This document shows positions 26,869-35,772 of a stretch of DNA of 64,000 nucleotides, piece after piece. A program made the position numbers and the translations under genes. The number at the start of each line of letters is the position of its first letter. Position 1 is the first letter of the stretch. Source of the stretch: Avrilella dinanensis (GTDB taxonomy: Bacteria; Bacteroidota; Bacteroidia; Flavobacteriales; Flavobacteriaceae); contig NZ_NIPO01000001.1 in the NCBI RefSeq assembly GCF_002807015.1, forward strand, positions 1,041,178 through 1,105,177, in the 5' to 3' direction. The notes beneath the pieces are model-generated. The model ran no database searches and was not told the origin of the DNA. It saw nothing but the letters and a program-made list of their open reading frames with translations.

Positions 26869-27837
26869 TTGAATCAAACAGAAAACATTTTAGACACCGC
26901 AAAATCTGTGTTATTAGCTGAAAGTAAGTCGATTGAAAATTCAATAAATTTTCTTGACAACCAGTTTGCAGCTGCCGTAGAAGCGATTTATCAGACAAAA
27001 GGCAAATTAATTATTACCGGAATCGGCAAAAGTGCCCACATTGCGGAAAAAATTGTTGCCACGCTGAACTCAACCGGAACACCTTCTTATTTCCTTCATG
27101 CTGCCGAGGCGGTTCATGGCGACTTAGGTTTGCTTAGCCCGGACGACATTGTGATGTGCATATCAAAAAGCGGAAACAGCCCTGAGATAAAAGTTTTATT
27201 GCCTCTGCTGAAAAGAGATGGTAATCAATTAATCGGCATGACTTCCAACCCGAATTCATATCTGGCACAACAGTCTGATTTTGTTGTAAATGCATATATT
27301 GAAAACGAAGCCGAACCAAATAATCTCGCACCAACCAATTCTACTACTGTTCAGCTGGCATTGGGCGATGCGATTGCCGTATGCCTGATGAAAATCAGAC
27401 AGTTTACAGCTGATGATTTTGCCAAATACCACCCGGGCGGTGCTTTGGGTAAAAAATTATTACTGAAAATATCAGCTATTCTGGATAAGGAAAACCAACC
27501 GAAAGTCAATTCAAATTCGGATATTCAAAGTGTGATTATCGAAATATCGGGCAAACGTCTGGGTGTTACTGCCGTGTTGGACGGCGATAAACTAACCGGT
27601 ATTATTACCGACGGCGATATCCGGAGAATGCTACAAAACAATACACAGTTTATGCAACTGAAAGCTAAAGACATTATGACACCAAACCCCAAAACGATCG
27701 ACACTGACCGTTTGGTTTCTGAGGCTTTGGACATGATGGAAAACCACCAGATTACCCAATTACTGGTAACTGATAACGGAAAATATGCCGGAGTGATACA
27801 TTTACACGATATTATTAAAGGAGGATTACTATCATGA
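26869..27837 (+). CDS. kdsD: D-arabinose-5-phosphate isomerase
   Basis: 322 residues. An SIS domain (GKLIITGIGKSAHIAEKIVA, SKSGNSPEIK, NSTTVQLALGDA; ~35-175) converts ribulose-5-phosphate to arabinose-5-phosphate for Kdo and lipopolysaccharide synthesis; a pair of CBS domains (~205-322) may sense nucleotides or sugar phosphates. The start is TTG: no ATG occurs upstream in frame, and MNQTENILDTAK fits the expected N-terminus. It overlaps tatC by 4 bases; lptB in the same operon ties it to LPS assembly. Alternative name: KpsF/GutQ family. Confidence 0.93.
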   Translation: MNQTENILDTAKSVLLAESKSIENSINFLDNQFAAAVEAIYQTKGKLIITGIGKSAHIAEKIVATLNSTGTPSYFLHAAEAVHGDLGLLSPDDIVMCISKSGNSPEIKVLLPLLKRDGNQLIGMTSNPNSYLAQQSDFVVNAYIENEAEPNNLAPTNSTTVQLALGDAIAVCLMKIRQFTADDFAKYHPGGALGKKLLLKISAILDKENQPKVNSNSDIQSVIIEISGKRLGVTAVLDGDKLTGIITDGDIRRMLQNNTQFMQLKAKDIMTPNPKTIDTDRLVSEALDMMENHQITQLLVTDNGKYAGVIHLHDIIKGGLLS

Positions 27838-28667
27838 GCAAAAAGAATTCTACCAAAGAAATGTCTTTTCTCGACCATCTGGAAGATTTGAGATGGGTGC
27901 TGATTCGGAGTTCAATAGCTATTATTATTGCTGCCGCAGTCGCATTTACTTTCTCAGATTTTCTTTTTGACACGGTGATATTCGGACCTAAAAAACCGGA
28001 TTTCATTACTTATCAATGGTTTTGTGATATGGCAACCCGATTCGATTTAGACAAAAGCTTCTGTCAGAAAGAATTACCTTTTGAGTTACAGAACAGGACC
28101 ATGGAAGGACAATTTTCTGTATTGATATGGACATCAATTACTGCAGGATTTATCTTGGCAACACCATTTATATTATGGGAAGTATGGAAGTTTATCAGTC
28201 CGGCGATGTATCAGAATGAAAAAAAATACGCCAGCATTTTCCTTGCTTGCACATCGGTATTATTTTTTCTTGGCGTAGCTTTCGGTTACTTCATTTTAGT
28301 GCCACTGTCTATCAATTTTCTATCTGGTATTCAAATAAGTCCGGAAATAAAGAATCAAATTGATATAAATTCGTATATTGGAACCGTAAAAACAACTTCA
28401 TTAGCTACTGGATTAATTTTTGAATTGCCGGTAATCATATTTTTTCTGGCACATTTAGGGATTGTAAGTACACAAAATCTAAAAGATTTCAGAAGGTATG
28501 CCTATGTATTAATATTAATTGTAGCCGCTATTGTTACTCCACCTGACATCATCAGCCAGATTATAGTATCTATCCCGATGATTATTCTATATGAATTAAG
28601 CATAATAATTGCGAAAGTAATTACCAAACGCAACCAAGAAAAGAGCCATGAAATTACGAGCCGATAA
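27834..28667 (+). CDS. tatC: Sec-independent protein translocase subunit TatC
   Basis: 277 residues, six predicted transmembrane helices. Conserved N-terminal [17 protein letters not shown], and the [17 protein letters not shown] loop with its conserved glutamate and proline region. TatC is the receptor for twin-arginine signal peptides in the inner membrane. A periplasmic loop of about 40 residues after the first helix ([15 protein letters not shown] region) is longer than in E. coli, as in other Bacteroidota. It overlaps kdsD by 4 and lptB by 20 bases, so the genes form one transcript. Confidence 0.96.
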   Translation: MSKKNSTKEMSFLDHLEDLRWVLIRSSIAIIIAAAVAFTFSDFLFDTVIFGPKKPDFITYQWFCDMATRFDLDKSFCQKELPFELQNRTMEGQFSVLIWTSITAGFILATPFILWEVWKFISPAMYQNEKKYASIFLACTSVLFFLGVAFGYFILVPLSINFLSGIQISPEIKNQIDINSYIGTVKTTSLATGLIFELPVIIFFLAHLGIVSTQNLKDFRRYAYVLILIVAAIVTPPDIISQIIVSIPMIILYELSIIIAKVITKRNQEKSHEITSR

Positions 28668-29388
28668 TCTGATAAAAACCTACAAGGGGCGAAAAGTAGT
28701 CAAGGGAATATCCGTTGAAGTAAACCAAGGCGAAATTGTTGGTTTGCTTGGCCCGAACGGAGCAGGTAAAACAACCTCTTTCTATATGATTGTAGGATTA
28801 GTAAAACCCAATGGCGGAAAAATATTTCTGGATAATATGGAAATCACAGATTTTCCGATGTACAAAAGAGCCCAGAACGGAATTGGTTATTTGGCTCAGG
28901 AAGCTTCTGTGTTCAGAAAACTGAGCGTGGAAGATAACATCATGAGTGTTTTACAGCTGACCAAATTATCCAAAAAAGAACAGGAAATGAAACGGGACGA
29001 ATTGATTGAAGAATTCAGCCTGAATCACATTCGGAAGAACCGCGGAGATTTACTCTCGGGTGGAGAACGACGACGCACAGAGATTGCCCGGGCATTAGCC
29101 ACCGACCCGAAATTTATTTTGCTTGACGAACCCTTTGCCGGAGTTGATCCCGTTGCCGTGGAAGACATTCAGCGAATTGTTGCCCGATTAAAAAACAAAA
29201 ACATCGGTATTTTAATTACAGACCACAACGTTCAGGAAACGCTGGCAATTACCGACCAGACTTATCTGATGTTTGAGGGCGGGATTCTAAAAGCCGGTGT
29301 TCCGGAAGAACTCGCTGAAGATGAGATGGTAAGAAGAGTTTATTTGGGTCAAAATTTTGAATTACGAAAAAAGAAACTGGAATTTTAA
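28648..29388 (+). CDS. lptB: LPS export ABC transporter ATPase LptB
   Basis: 246 residues. Walker [21 protein letters not shown], signature [15 protein letters not shown], and Walker [21 protein letters not shown] are the canonical LptB sequences. It drives the LptFG transporter that extracts LPS from the inner membrane. It begins 20 bases inside the end of tatC. lptFG are not in the window. Cytoplasmic, membrane-associated. Confidence 0.97.
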   Translation: MKLRADNLIKTYKGRKVVKGISVEVNQGEIVGLLGPNGAGKTTSFYMIVGLVKPNGGKIFLDNMEITDFPMYKRAQNGIGYLAQEASVFRKLSVEDNIMSVLQLTKLSKKEQEMKRDELIEEFSLNHIRKNRGDLLSGGERRRTEIARALATDPKFILLDEPFAGVDPVAVEDIQRIVARLKNKNIGILITDHNVQETLAITDQTYLMFEGGILKAGVPEELAEDEMVRRVYLGQNFELRKKKLEF

Positions 29389-29410
29389 GATATTTTAACA
29401 TTATGTTTTA

Positions 29411-29418
29411 TACTTTTG
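29411..29418 (+). promoter_or_regulatory. -7 promoter element, polysaccharide locus
   Basis: TACTTTTG, a perfect match, in the short gap between lptB and the NDP-sugar dehydratase gene. It marks a likely separate transcription start for the export locus. Confidence 0.45.
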
Positions 29419-29488
29419 CAACTCGCTAATAAATTGTAATTTGGGACAAGAGAAAAATAGAACGTTGGGTTTTCTCTCGAAGAAACGC

Positions 29489-31384
29489 ATGAAAAACCTT
29501 GGGTATTTACCCCGGTGGTCTATTCTATTGATAGATATATGTATCGTGTTTTTCTCTGCCATGGCGTGCAACTATCTTCTGGACGGAATAGGTATAGACT
29601 CTTATCCTTTCGGACATTCTGCCTTTTTGTTTGCCCTGTTTGTTTTTGTACATATATTGTTTTTCAGAGTTTTCAAAACTTATTCCGGTATTATCCGGCA
29701 CACCACTTTTGTTGATGCTGTTAATCTTTTCTGGGCAGAATTATCTACGTTAATTACCCTATTTATAATCAACTTTGGTTTAGAACATATTTTTGATAAA
29801 AAACTCTTTATGACAACAAGAGTTTTGTTTTATGGAATCATTGCCTATTGTTTATTGTTATTTTTCCGGATAGCAGTCAAAAGTGTATTCGAAAATTATA
29901 TCAACGTATCACGGGAAAAAGATTTAATCAAAACCGTGATTTATGGTTCTGGAGATAAAGCCATCGCGATAGCCAACGCCATCTTGGCAGAGACTCCACA
30001 TAAGTTTAAATTAGTTGGTTTTATAGATAATAAATCGGAATCTATCCAAAAAAACAACCGGTTACTGAATCTCCCCTTACTGAATTATAACCGAAAAATT
30101 CCGGTTTTAGCCAGAGTTATGGGGGTTAATTCTGTTATCCTTGCCGATGATTCCCTGAATTATGACGAAACGCTTAAAATTGTTGATGACTGCCTGAATT
30201 ATCATATTAAGGTATATAATCTGCCAGCATTCACAGATATTGAAAACCAAAAACAAGTTACTGCTAGTATCCGGAATATCAAGATAGAGGATTTACTCGA
30301 CAGAAAACCTATTGTACTCAACAACACCAAAATCAGTGAGCAAATAAATGGAAAAACCGTTATGGTTTCGGGTGGTGCCGGCAGTATTGGCAGTGAAATT
30401 GTTTGGCAGTTAAGCAAGTATAATCCGAAAAAAATAATTATACTCGACCAGGCAGAAACCCCACTTCATCAGGTAACACTGGAAATAAAGAAAGATTATC
30501 CGGACAATAACACGATTTCTTTAGTAGCGGATATCAGAAACAAACATTTATTAGAACAAATATTTAAAACACATCAGCCTGATGTGATTTATCACGCTGC
30601 TGCTTACAAACATGTCCCTTTGATGGAAAACAATCCGGAACAGGCCGTTTTTACCAACGTGATGGGGACAAAAAACCTGGCAGACCTTGCTGTGCAATAC
30701 GGTACGGAAAGATTTGTTATGGTTTCCACAGACAAAGCTGTTAATCCGAGTAATATCATGGGAGCCAGCAAACGGGTAGCAGAAATGTATGTGCAGTCGC
30801 TGGACAAATACCTGAAGAAATCATCGCAGGGCAAAACCAATTTTATTACGACAAGGTTTGGTAATGTATTAGGGTCTAACGGTTCCGTAGTTCCTCTATT
30901 TACTAAACAAATTGCAGAAGGCGGCCCCGTTACAATTACACATCCGGATATTATCCGTTATTTTATGACCATTCCCGAAGCTTGTCAATTGGTATTGGAA
31001 GCCGGTTCTATGGGAGAAGGCGGAGAAATTTATATCTTTGATATGGGTAAACCGGTCAGAATAATAGATTTAGCTTATAAAATGATTAAATTAGCCGGAT
31101 TGGTTCCTGATAAAGATATTTCTATCAAAATAGTAGGATTAAGACCCGGAGAAAAATTATACGAAGAATTACTGAAAGATTCTTCGAAAACATTACCTAC
31201 CTACCATGAAAAAATTATGATTGGCATGGACAAAACCGAAGTTTTTGAAGATATAAGTACTTTGGTTGAAGAATTGATAGAAAAAGCAAGAGAATACAAT
31301 ACACAGGAAATGGTAAAAATGGTAAAACATATTGTACCTGAATATAAAAGTTTAAATTCAATATTCGCAAAATTAGATAATTAA
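29489..31384 (+). CDS. Membrane-bound UDP-sugar 4,6-dehydratase (WbpM/PglF/CapD family)
   Basis: 631 residues from ATG 29489; a TTG at 29441 would add 16 residues and cannot be ruled out. Four N-terminal transmembrane helices, a first Rossmann-like domain (VIYGSGDKAIAI), then the catalytic SDR domain with SGGAGSIGSE (~294-303) and STDKAVNPSNIMGASKR (~413-429). The Met-Lys in place of Tyr-Lys is the hallmark of large inner-membrane 4,6-dehydratases that make the precursor of bacillosamine or QuiNAc-type sugars. It leads the polysaccharide export genes, 2 bases before the Wza-like gene. Confidence 0.9.
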   Translation: MKNLGYLPRWSILLIDICIVFFSAMACNYLLDGIGIDSYPFGHSAFLFALFVFVHILFFRVFKTYSGIIRHTTFVDAVNLFWAELSTLITLFIINFGLEHIFDKKLFMTTRVLFYGIIAYCLLLFFRIAVKSVFENYINVSREKDLIKTVIYGSGDKAIAIANAILAETPHKFKLVGFIDNKSESIQKNNRLLNLPLLNYNRKIPVLARVMGVNSVILADDSLNYDETLKIVDDCLNYHIKVYNLPAFTDIENQKQVTASIRNIKIEDLLDRKPIVLNNTKISEQINGKTVMVSGGAGSIGSEIVWQLSKYNPKKIIILDQAETPLHQVTLEIKKDYPDNNTISLVADIRNKHLLEQIFKTHQPDVIYHAAAYKHVPLMENNPEQAVFTNVMGTKNLADLAVQYGTERFVMVSTDKAVNPSNIMGASKRVAEMYVQSLDKYLKKSSQGKTNFITTRFGNVLGSNGSVVPLFTKQIAEGGPVTITHPDIIRYFMTIPEACQLVLEAGSMGEGGEIYIFDMGKPVRIIDLAYKMIKLAGLVPDKDISIKIVGLRPGEKLYEELLKDSSKTLPTYHEKIMIGMDKTEVFEDISTLVEELIEKAREYNTQEMVKMVKHIVPEYKSLNSIFAKLDN

Positions 31385-31386
31385 TC

Positions 31387-32169
31387 ATGAAAAAGAAAAA
31401 ATCAATACTGTTATTGGCTATGGTGATTTTTATAGGTTTGACTTTTAGCTCTTGCGTGTCAAGAAAAAAATTCATGCCTTACCAGGAGATAGAAAACCTG
31501 CAACCGGAATCGCCTAAAAGTTTTGAAACAGTTTTCCAACCCGATGACATGTTGCTCATTGTTGTTTCTGCTGAAGACCAGGAAATTGCTGAGCCTTATA
31601 ATGTTTACGGAACTGTTGTATCAAGTGGTGTAGGAGTCGGGCAAAGACAACAGCATACTTATTTGGTAGATGACGAAGGCTATATAGAATTTCCTGTTTT
31701 GGGAAGAATCCACGTTGCCGGAAAAACAAAAGCTCAACTGGCAGATTTTTTGAAAAAAGGAATATCAAGAGATATCAAAAATCCGATTATTAACATACGG
31801 ATTACCAACTATAAGGTTACTGTACATGGCGAAGTAAACCGAGCCGGAGTTCATACTATCGGGTCAGAACGCATCACTCTACCTGAAGCATTAGCCTTGT
31901 CCGGAGATATGACTATCTACGGAAACCGCCAAAAAGTATTGGTCATGAGAGAAGAAAACGGCATAAGAAAGAGCAGCTATGTAGATATTACCAATGCCGA
32001 TTTTATGAATTCAGATTTCTACTATCTCAAACAAAATGACATCGTTTTTGTAGAACAAAACAACGTCCGAAAAAACTCAGCAGCAGTAGGACCTAACATA
32101 TCAACTATGTTTAGTGCTATTTCACTATTGGTTTCTATCATCACACTTGGTATCAGAATTAACAATTAA
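31387..32169 (+). CDS. Wza-like polysaccharide export lipoprotein
   Basis: 260 residues. Lipobox TFSSC (Cys23). A polysaccharide-export (PES/SLBB) pattern follows: FQPDDMLLIVVSAEDQEIAE, then YLVDDEGYIEFPVLGRIHVA, GEVNRAGVHTIGSERITLPE, and KQNDIVFVEQNN. A C-terminal hydrophobic helix ends the protein, as in Bacteroidota Wza homologues. It forms the outer-membrane channel for capsule or exopolysaccharide. Encoded between the dehydratase (2 bases) and Wzc-like (10 bases) genes. Confidence 0.9.
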   Translation: MKKKKSILLLAMVIFIGLTFSSCVSRKKFMPYQEIENLQPESPKSFETVFQPDDMLLIVVSAEDQEIAEPYNVYGTVVSSGVGVGQRQQHTYLVDDEGYIEFPVLGRIHVAGKTKAQLADFLKKGISRDIKNPIINIRITNYKVTVHGEVNRAGVHTIGSERITLPEALALSGDMTIYGNRQKVLVMREENGIRKSSYVDITNADFMNSDFYYLKQNDIVFVEQNNVRKNSAAVGPNISTMFSAISLLVSIITLGIRINN

Positions 32170-32179
32170 AATGATTTAA

Positions 32180-34519
32180 ATGGATAATTATTCATTCGAC
32201 AATAAAGAAGAAAATATAAATATTAAAGAAGAAATCTTTAAGTATATCATACATTGGAGATGGTTTGTTTTAAGCGGTTTTGTTGCCCTTGTCATCGCTT
32301 TTCTTTATCTGAGGTATGCTGAAAATAAATACCAGTCGCAAACAACCATATTAATCAAAGATGACAAATCTCAGAACAACCAACTCATGGCTTTTTCTGA
32401 ACTCGACATTTTTGGCGGAGGTAAAGTTATTGATAATGAAATCGAAGTATTAAAGTCGAGAACACTCAGCGAAATTACCGTCGATTCATTAGACCTGAAC
32501 ATTAGCTACTACACAGAAGGAAATATCAAAAAGACTGAAATTTACAGTGAAACACCTATCAAGGTAATTGATGTTAAAGGGCTTGATTCTGAAAAATTTA
32601 AATCTCAATACTATTCCGTTAAATTTACTGACAAAGGATACCATATCAAAAGTGAAAATAGCGGTGATTTAGGTGAATATCAATTCGGACAAAAAGTTAA
32701 AAGTGACAGCATTTCTTTTGCTATTGTTCGTAACAACCTCAAAACTACAGAAGAACTCAAAGAAAGTGCAACCATCGGTATTGATATCAAGTCGAGAGAA
32801 CAAACAGTAGAAGATCTAAGAAACAGTCTTTCCATCGAGCCTACAAGTAAAACCGCCAATGTACTCAGATTATCTGTTATTTTACCGAACAGTGAAAAAG
32901 GTTCCGATTACCTCAATCATTTGGTTGCCATATATAATGAGCAATCTATTTTTGAAAAAAGGATAGTTTCTAAAAACACAGCTGATTTCATTTCCAATCG
33001 TCTGGATATCATTGCTGTAGAGTTGGGTGATGTAGAAAAAGATGTTGAGCAATATAAAAACATCAACCAAATCGCTGACTTGGAAACAGAAGTCAGACTT
33101 TCTTTGCAAAAACTCAATGAGTTTCAAAAATCTGTTATTGAGAATGAAGTTCAGATAAAAATCACGCAAGATTTAATTAACTACCTGAAATCCAGCGAAC
33201 CATACGATTTAATACCCGCTAATTATGCACAGGGTAACATCGTTGTTGATGAAATAAACAAAATGATTATTGAGCGAGACAGATTATTAAGTTCTCCTCG
33301 CGGAGCTACCGAAAATAATCCAAGAATCGTTCAGGCAGGGGTTCAAATCACTGAGTTGAAAGCAAATGTGTTGAACAGTTTAAATCAACAACTTTCCAAT
33401 CTTAAAATCACACGCAATGATTTAAAGCAGAAAGAGAATGAAATCAACACAAAAATAGCCCAGACACCGAGACAGGAAAGAGAATTCAGAATCATTGACC
33501 GTCAGCAAAAAGTCAAGGAAGCTTTATATCTTTACCTGTTACAAAAGCGGGAAGAAACGAATATTACCATGGCAGCTACTGAGCTAAATGCAAAAGTAAT
33601 AGACGTTGCTATCCCGGTTACTAAAGCAGTTTCTCCCAAAAAGATGATTATACTATTGGCAGCTGTGATTCTGGGACTACTTATTCCGTTTATTGTTATT
33701 TACGTAATTAACCTGTTAGATACAAAAATAAAAACAAGGCTGGATATTGAAGGTAAAACACCTATTCCGTTTTTGGGAGATGTACCTACCTCCGAAACTC
33801 CTAATGAGCTCATAGACATCAACAGTCGCTCAAGTAGTGCCGAAGCAATGAGAATCGTCCGGACAAACCTGGAATTTATGTTACACAAACAGGAAGGCAA
33901 GTCTAAAACGATTTTCCTTACCTCAACATTCTCCGGCGAAGGAAAAACATTTGTGTCCGTTAATCTCGCTGCTACAATTGCATTATCCGGAAAAAGAACC
34001 ATCTTGGTAGGAACGGATTTAAGAAACCCGAGAATATCAGATTATATTCCAAGCCCGGAAAGAGGAGTAAGTAATTACTTAACGAACAATGACGCTTCAA
34101 TTGAAGATTTTATTACAAAAATTGACAAATTCAATGATTTCCATGTACTGACTGCCGGGTCTATTCCACCAAATCCGGCTGAATTACTGATGAGTAGTAA
34201 AGTTGATGAAATGTTTGCTTATTTAAAAGCGAATTATGACTATATCATTGTGGATACCGCCCCTGTCAGCCTAGTGACCGATACACTGTTAATCGCAAAA
34301 CATGCAGATAGTTTTATTTATGTAATCAGAGCTAATAAACTGGATAAGAAAATGCTGGAAATTCCGGAAAGTTTACATAGAGATAGCAAATTACCAAATA
34401 TGTCTATCCTGCTCAACGATACTGATTCTACCAAAGGTTATGGGTATGGGTACGGATATGGTCAGAACATAGCAGATAACAGACCGTTGTGGAAGAAACT
34501 TTTAGGAATAAGAAAATAA
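32180..34519 (+). CDS. Wzc-like polysaccharide co-polymerase / tyrosine autokinase
   Basis: 779 residues. Transmembrane helices at ~25-45 and ~488-512 flank a long periplasmic region with coiled-coil character (~270-460). The cytoplasmic BY-kinase domain has Walker A STFSGEGKTF (581-591), Walker A' ILVGTDLRNPR (608-618) and Walker B YIIVDTAP (688-695). In Walker A' the first Asp found in E. coli Wzc is Gly611 here. A C-terminal tyrosine cluster alternates Tyr and Gly (Y754-Y760), the autophosphorylation tail. It controls chain length and export. Last gene of the three-gene unit; a terminator follows. Confidence 0.92.
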   Translation: MDNYSFDNKEENINIKEEIFKYIIHWRWFVLSGFVALVIAFLYLRYAENKYQSQTTILIKDDKSQNNQLMAFSELDIFGGGKVIDNEIEVLKSRTLSEITVDSLDLNISYYTEGNIKKTEIYSETPIKVIDVKGLDSEKFKSQYYSVKFTDKGYHIKSENSGDLGEYQFGQKVKSDSISFAIVRNNLKTTEELKESATIGIDIKSREQTVEDLRNSLSIEPTSKTANVLRLSVILPNSEKGSDYLNHLVAIYNEQSIFEKRIVSKNTADFISNRLDIIAVELGDVEKDVEQYKNINQIADLETEVRLSLQKLNEFQKSVIENEVQIKITQDLINYLKSSEPYDLIPANYAQGNIVVDEINKMIIERDRLLSSPRGATENNPRIVQAGVQITELKANVLNSLNQQLSNLKITRNDLKQKENEINTKIAQTPRQEREFRIIDRQQKVKEALYLYLLQKREETNITMAATELNAKVIDVAIPVTKAVSPKKMIILLAAVILGLLIPFIVIYVINLLDTKIKTRLDIEGKTPIPFLGDVPTSETPNELIDINSRSSSAEAMRIVRTNLEFMLHKQEGKSKTIFLTSTFSGEGKTFVSVNLAATIALSGKRTILVGTDLRNPRISDYIPSPERGVSNYLTNNDASIEDFITKIDKFNDFHVLTAGSIPPNPAELLMSSKVDEMFAYLKANYDYIIVDTAPVSLVTDTLLIAKHADSFIYVIRANKLDKKMLEIPESLHRDSKLPNMSILLNDTDSTKGYGYGYGYGQNIADNRPLWKKLLGIRK

Positions 34520-34542
34520 CCTACAGGCATATCATTAATATT

Positions 34543-34578
34543 CGCCATAAATTCATAGAAATTTATGGCGTTTTTTTT
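34543..34578 (+). terminator. Terminator after the Wzc-like gene
   Basis: An 11-bp stem (CGCCATAAATT with 34560-34570) followed by a run of eight T residues. Confidence 0.9.
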
Positions 34579-34616
34579 AGCAAATAATTGATTATTTCCG
34601 AAAGATTCAATGGTAA

Positions 34617-34760
34617 ACTCCATACATTGGCATTGTCACTAATCAATTATCCGATGATGGTAAAAGACGATTGATTGTCCACAACGTAGGCAATGGTCAA
34701 ATATTAAAAGTTTATCTTTTCAAATATAGCATTACCGGGCATTTTGTATATGAAAAATAA
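34617..34760 (+). pseudogene. C-terminal remnant of a DUF1287 protein
   Basis: A 47-codon open frame with a natural stop at 34760 but no start codon and a stop just upstream (34614-34616). It reads PYIGIVTNQLSDDGKRRLIV, then HNVGNGQ and KYSITGHFVYEK, which matches the end of DUF1287 proteins (HIGIV...VHNIG...GHY). Full proteins are about 200 residues; the 5' three quarters are missing. The + strand terminator before it and the bidirectional one after it remain. Confidence 0.6.
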
Positions 34761-34790
34761 AAGAGCAATCGATAATCGATTGCCCTTTTT
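34757..34790. terminator. Bidirectional terminator, transketolase side
   Basis: A 13-bp stem with one mismatch (AAAAGAGCAATCG with its complement), A-rich before and T-rich after. It serves the DUF1287 remnant on + and the transketolase operon on -. Confidence 0.7.
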
Positions 34791-34811
34791 ATATATAAAT
34801 TGTAGATTGAT

Positions 34812-35768
34812 TTACTTTTTTCTTGTCAGCACTTTTTTTGTTTTTTCAACAATTGCTTGTGCATTTAAACCGTATTTATTCATTAAATCAGTTGGATTTC
34901 CTGACTCTCCAAATTGATCATTTACTGCTACAAATTCCTGCGGTGCCGGCAACTCTCTTGACAATAGTCCAGAAATGCTTTCGCCCAATCCGCCCAAATA
35001 ATTGTGTTCTTCAGCTGTTACCACGCAACCTGTTTTAGTTACCGATTGTAAAATTGCTGCTTCGTCCAAAGGCTTTATCGTATGAATATTGATTACTTCG
35101 GCTGAAATCCCCTCTTTTTCTAAAGTTTCAGCCGCTTGCAAAGCTTCCCAAACCAGATGCCCTGTTGCGACAAGGGTAACATCAGTTCCTTCGTTCAGAA
35201 TGACGGCTTTTCCTATCTCAAATTTTTGATTTTCAGGTGTAAAATTAGCCACCGACGGGCGACCAAAACGCAAGTAAACAGGACCTTCATAATCTGCTAT
35301 TGCAATAGTTGCCGCTTTAGTCTGGTTGTAATCACAAGGGTTGATAACGACCATTCCCGGCAGCATTTTCATCAAACCGATATCTTCCAGAATCTGGTGT
35401 GTGGCTCCGTCTTCGCCTAAAGTCAAACCGGCATGCGAGGCACAAATTTTCACGTTTTTTTCCGCATAAGCTACCGACTGGCGAATCTGGTCGTAAACTC
35501 TTCCGGTTGAAAAGTTAGCAAATGTTCCGGTAAACGGGATTTTTCCGCCAATAGTCATTCCGGCAGCCATACCAATCATATTGGCCTCGGCAATTCCTAC
35601 CTGAAAGAAACGTTCGGGGTGGTTTTCTTTGAATTCGTCCATTTTGAGCGATCCGGTTAAATCGGCACAAAGTGCTACCACATTTGGATTGGTTTTACCT
35701 AATTCGGTTAATCCGGCTCCAAATCCGGAGCGAGTGTCTTTATTTCCTGTATTTTGGTGTGTTTTCAT
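34812..35768 (-). CDS. Transketolase, C-terminal subunit
   Basis: 318 residues covering the pyrimidine-binding and C-terminal domains of transketolase: VALCADLTGSLKMDEF, RFFQVGIAEANMIGMAAGM (with the catalytic Glu), FATFSTGR-like FANFSTGRVYDQIRQS, ASHAGLTLGEDGATHQ, and LVATGHLVWEALQAAETL near the C-terminus. It works with the N-terminal subunit encoded at 37252-38100 to transfer two-carbon units with thiamine diphosphate. Unlike the usual adjacent arrangement of split subunits, another gene lies between the two halves (4-base gap here, 12-base gap on the other side). Confidence 0.93.
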   Translation of the reverse strand: MKTHQNTGNKDTRSGFGAGLTELGKTNPNVVALCADLTGSLKMDEFKENHPERFFQVGIAEANMIGMAAGMTIGGKIPFTGTFANFSTGRVYDQIRQSVAYAEKNVKICASHAGLTLGEDGATHQILEDIGLMKMLPGMVVINPCDYNQTKAATIAIADYEGPVYLRFGRPSVANFTPENQKFEIGKAVILNEGTDVTLVATGHLVWEALQAAETLEKEGISAEVINIHTIKPLDEAAILQSVTKTGCVVTAEEHNYLGGLGESISGLLSRELPAPQEFVAVNDQFGESGNPTDLMNKYGLNAQAIVEKTKKVLTRKK

Positions 35769-35772
35769 CTTT

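Noticed and set aside
33700-34002. Opposite-strand open frames inside large genes (for example within the Wzc-like gene, gcvP and the GEVED gene).
   Set aside because: They follow the codon pattern of the gene on the other strand, lack promoters and matched domains, and are shadows.
34436-34464. Short GGTTATGGGTATGGG-type tandem repeat near the end of the Wzc-like gene.
   Set aside because: It simply encodes the Tyr-Gly autophosphorylation tail expected in tyrosine autokinases; not an independent repeat element.
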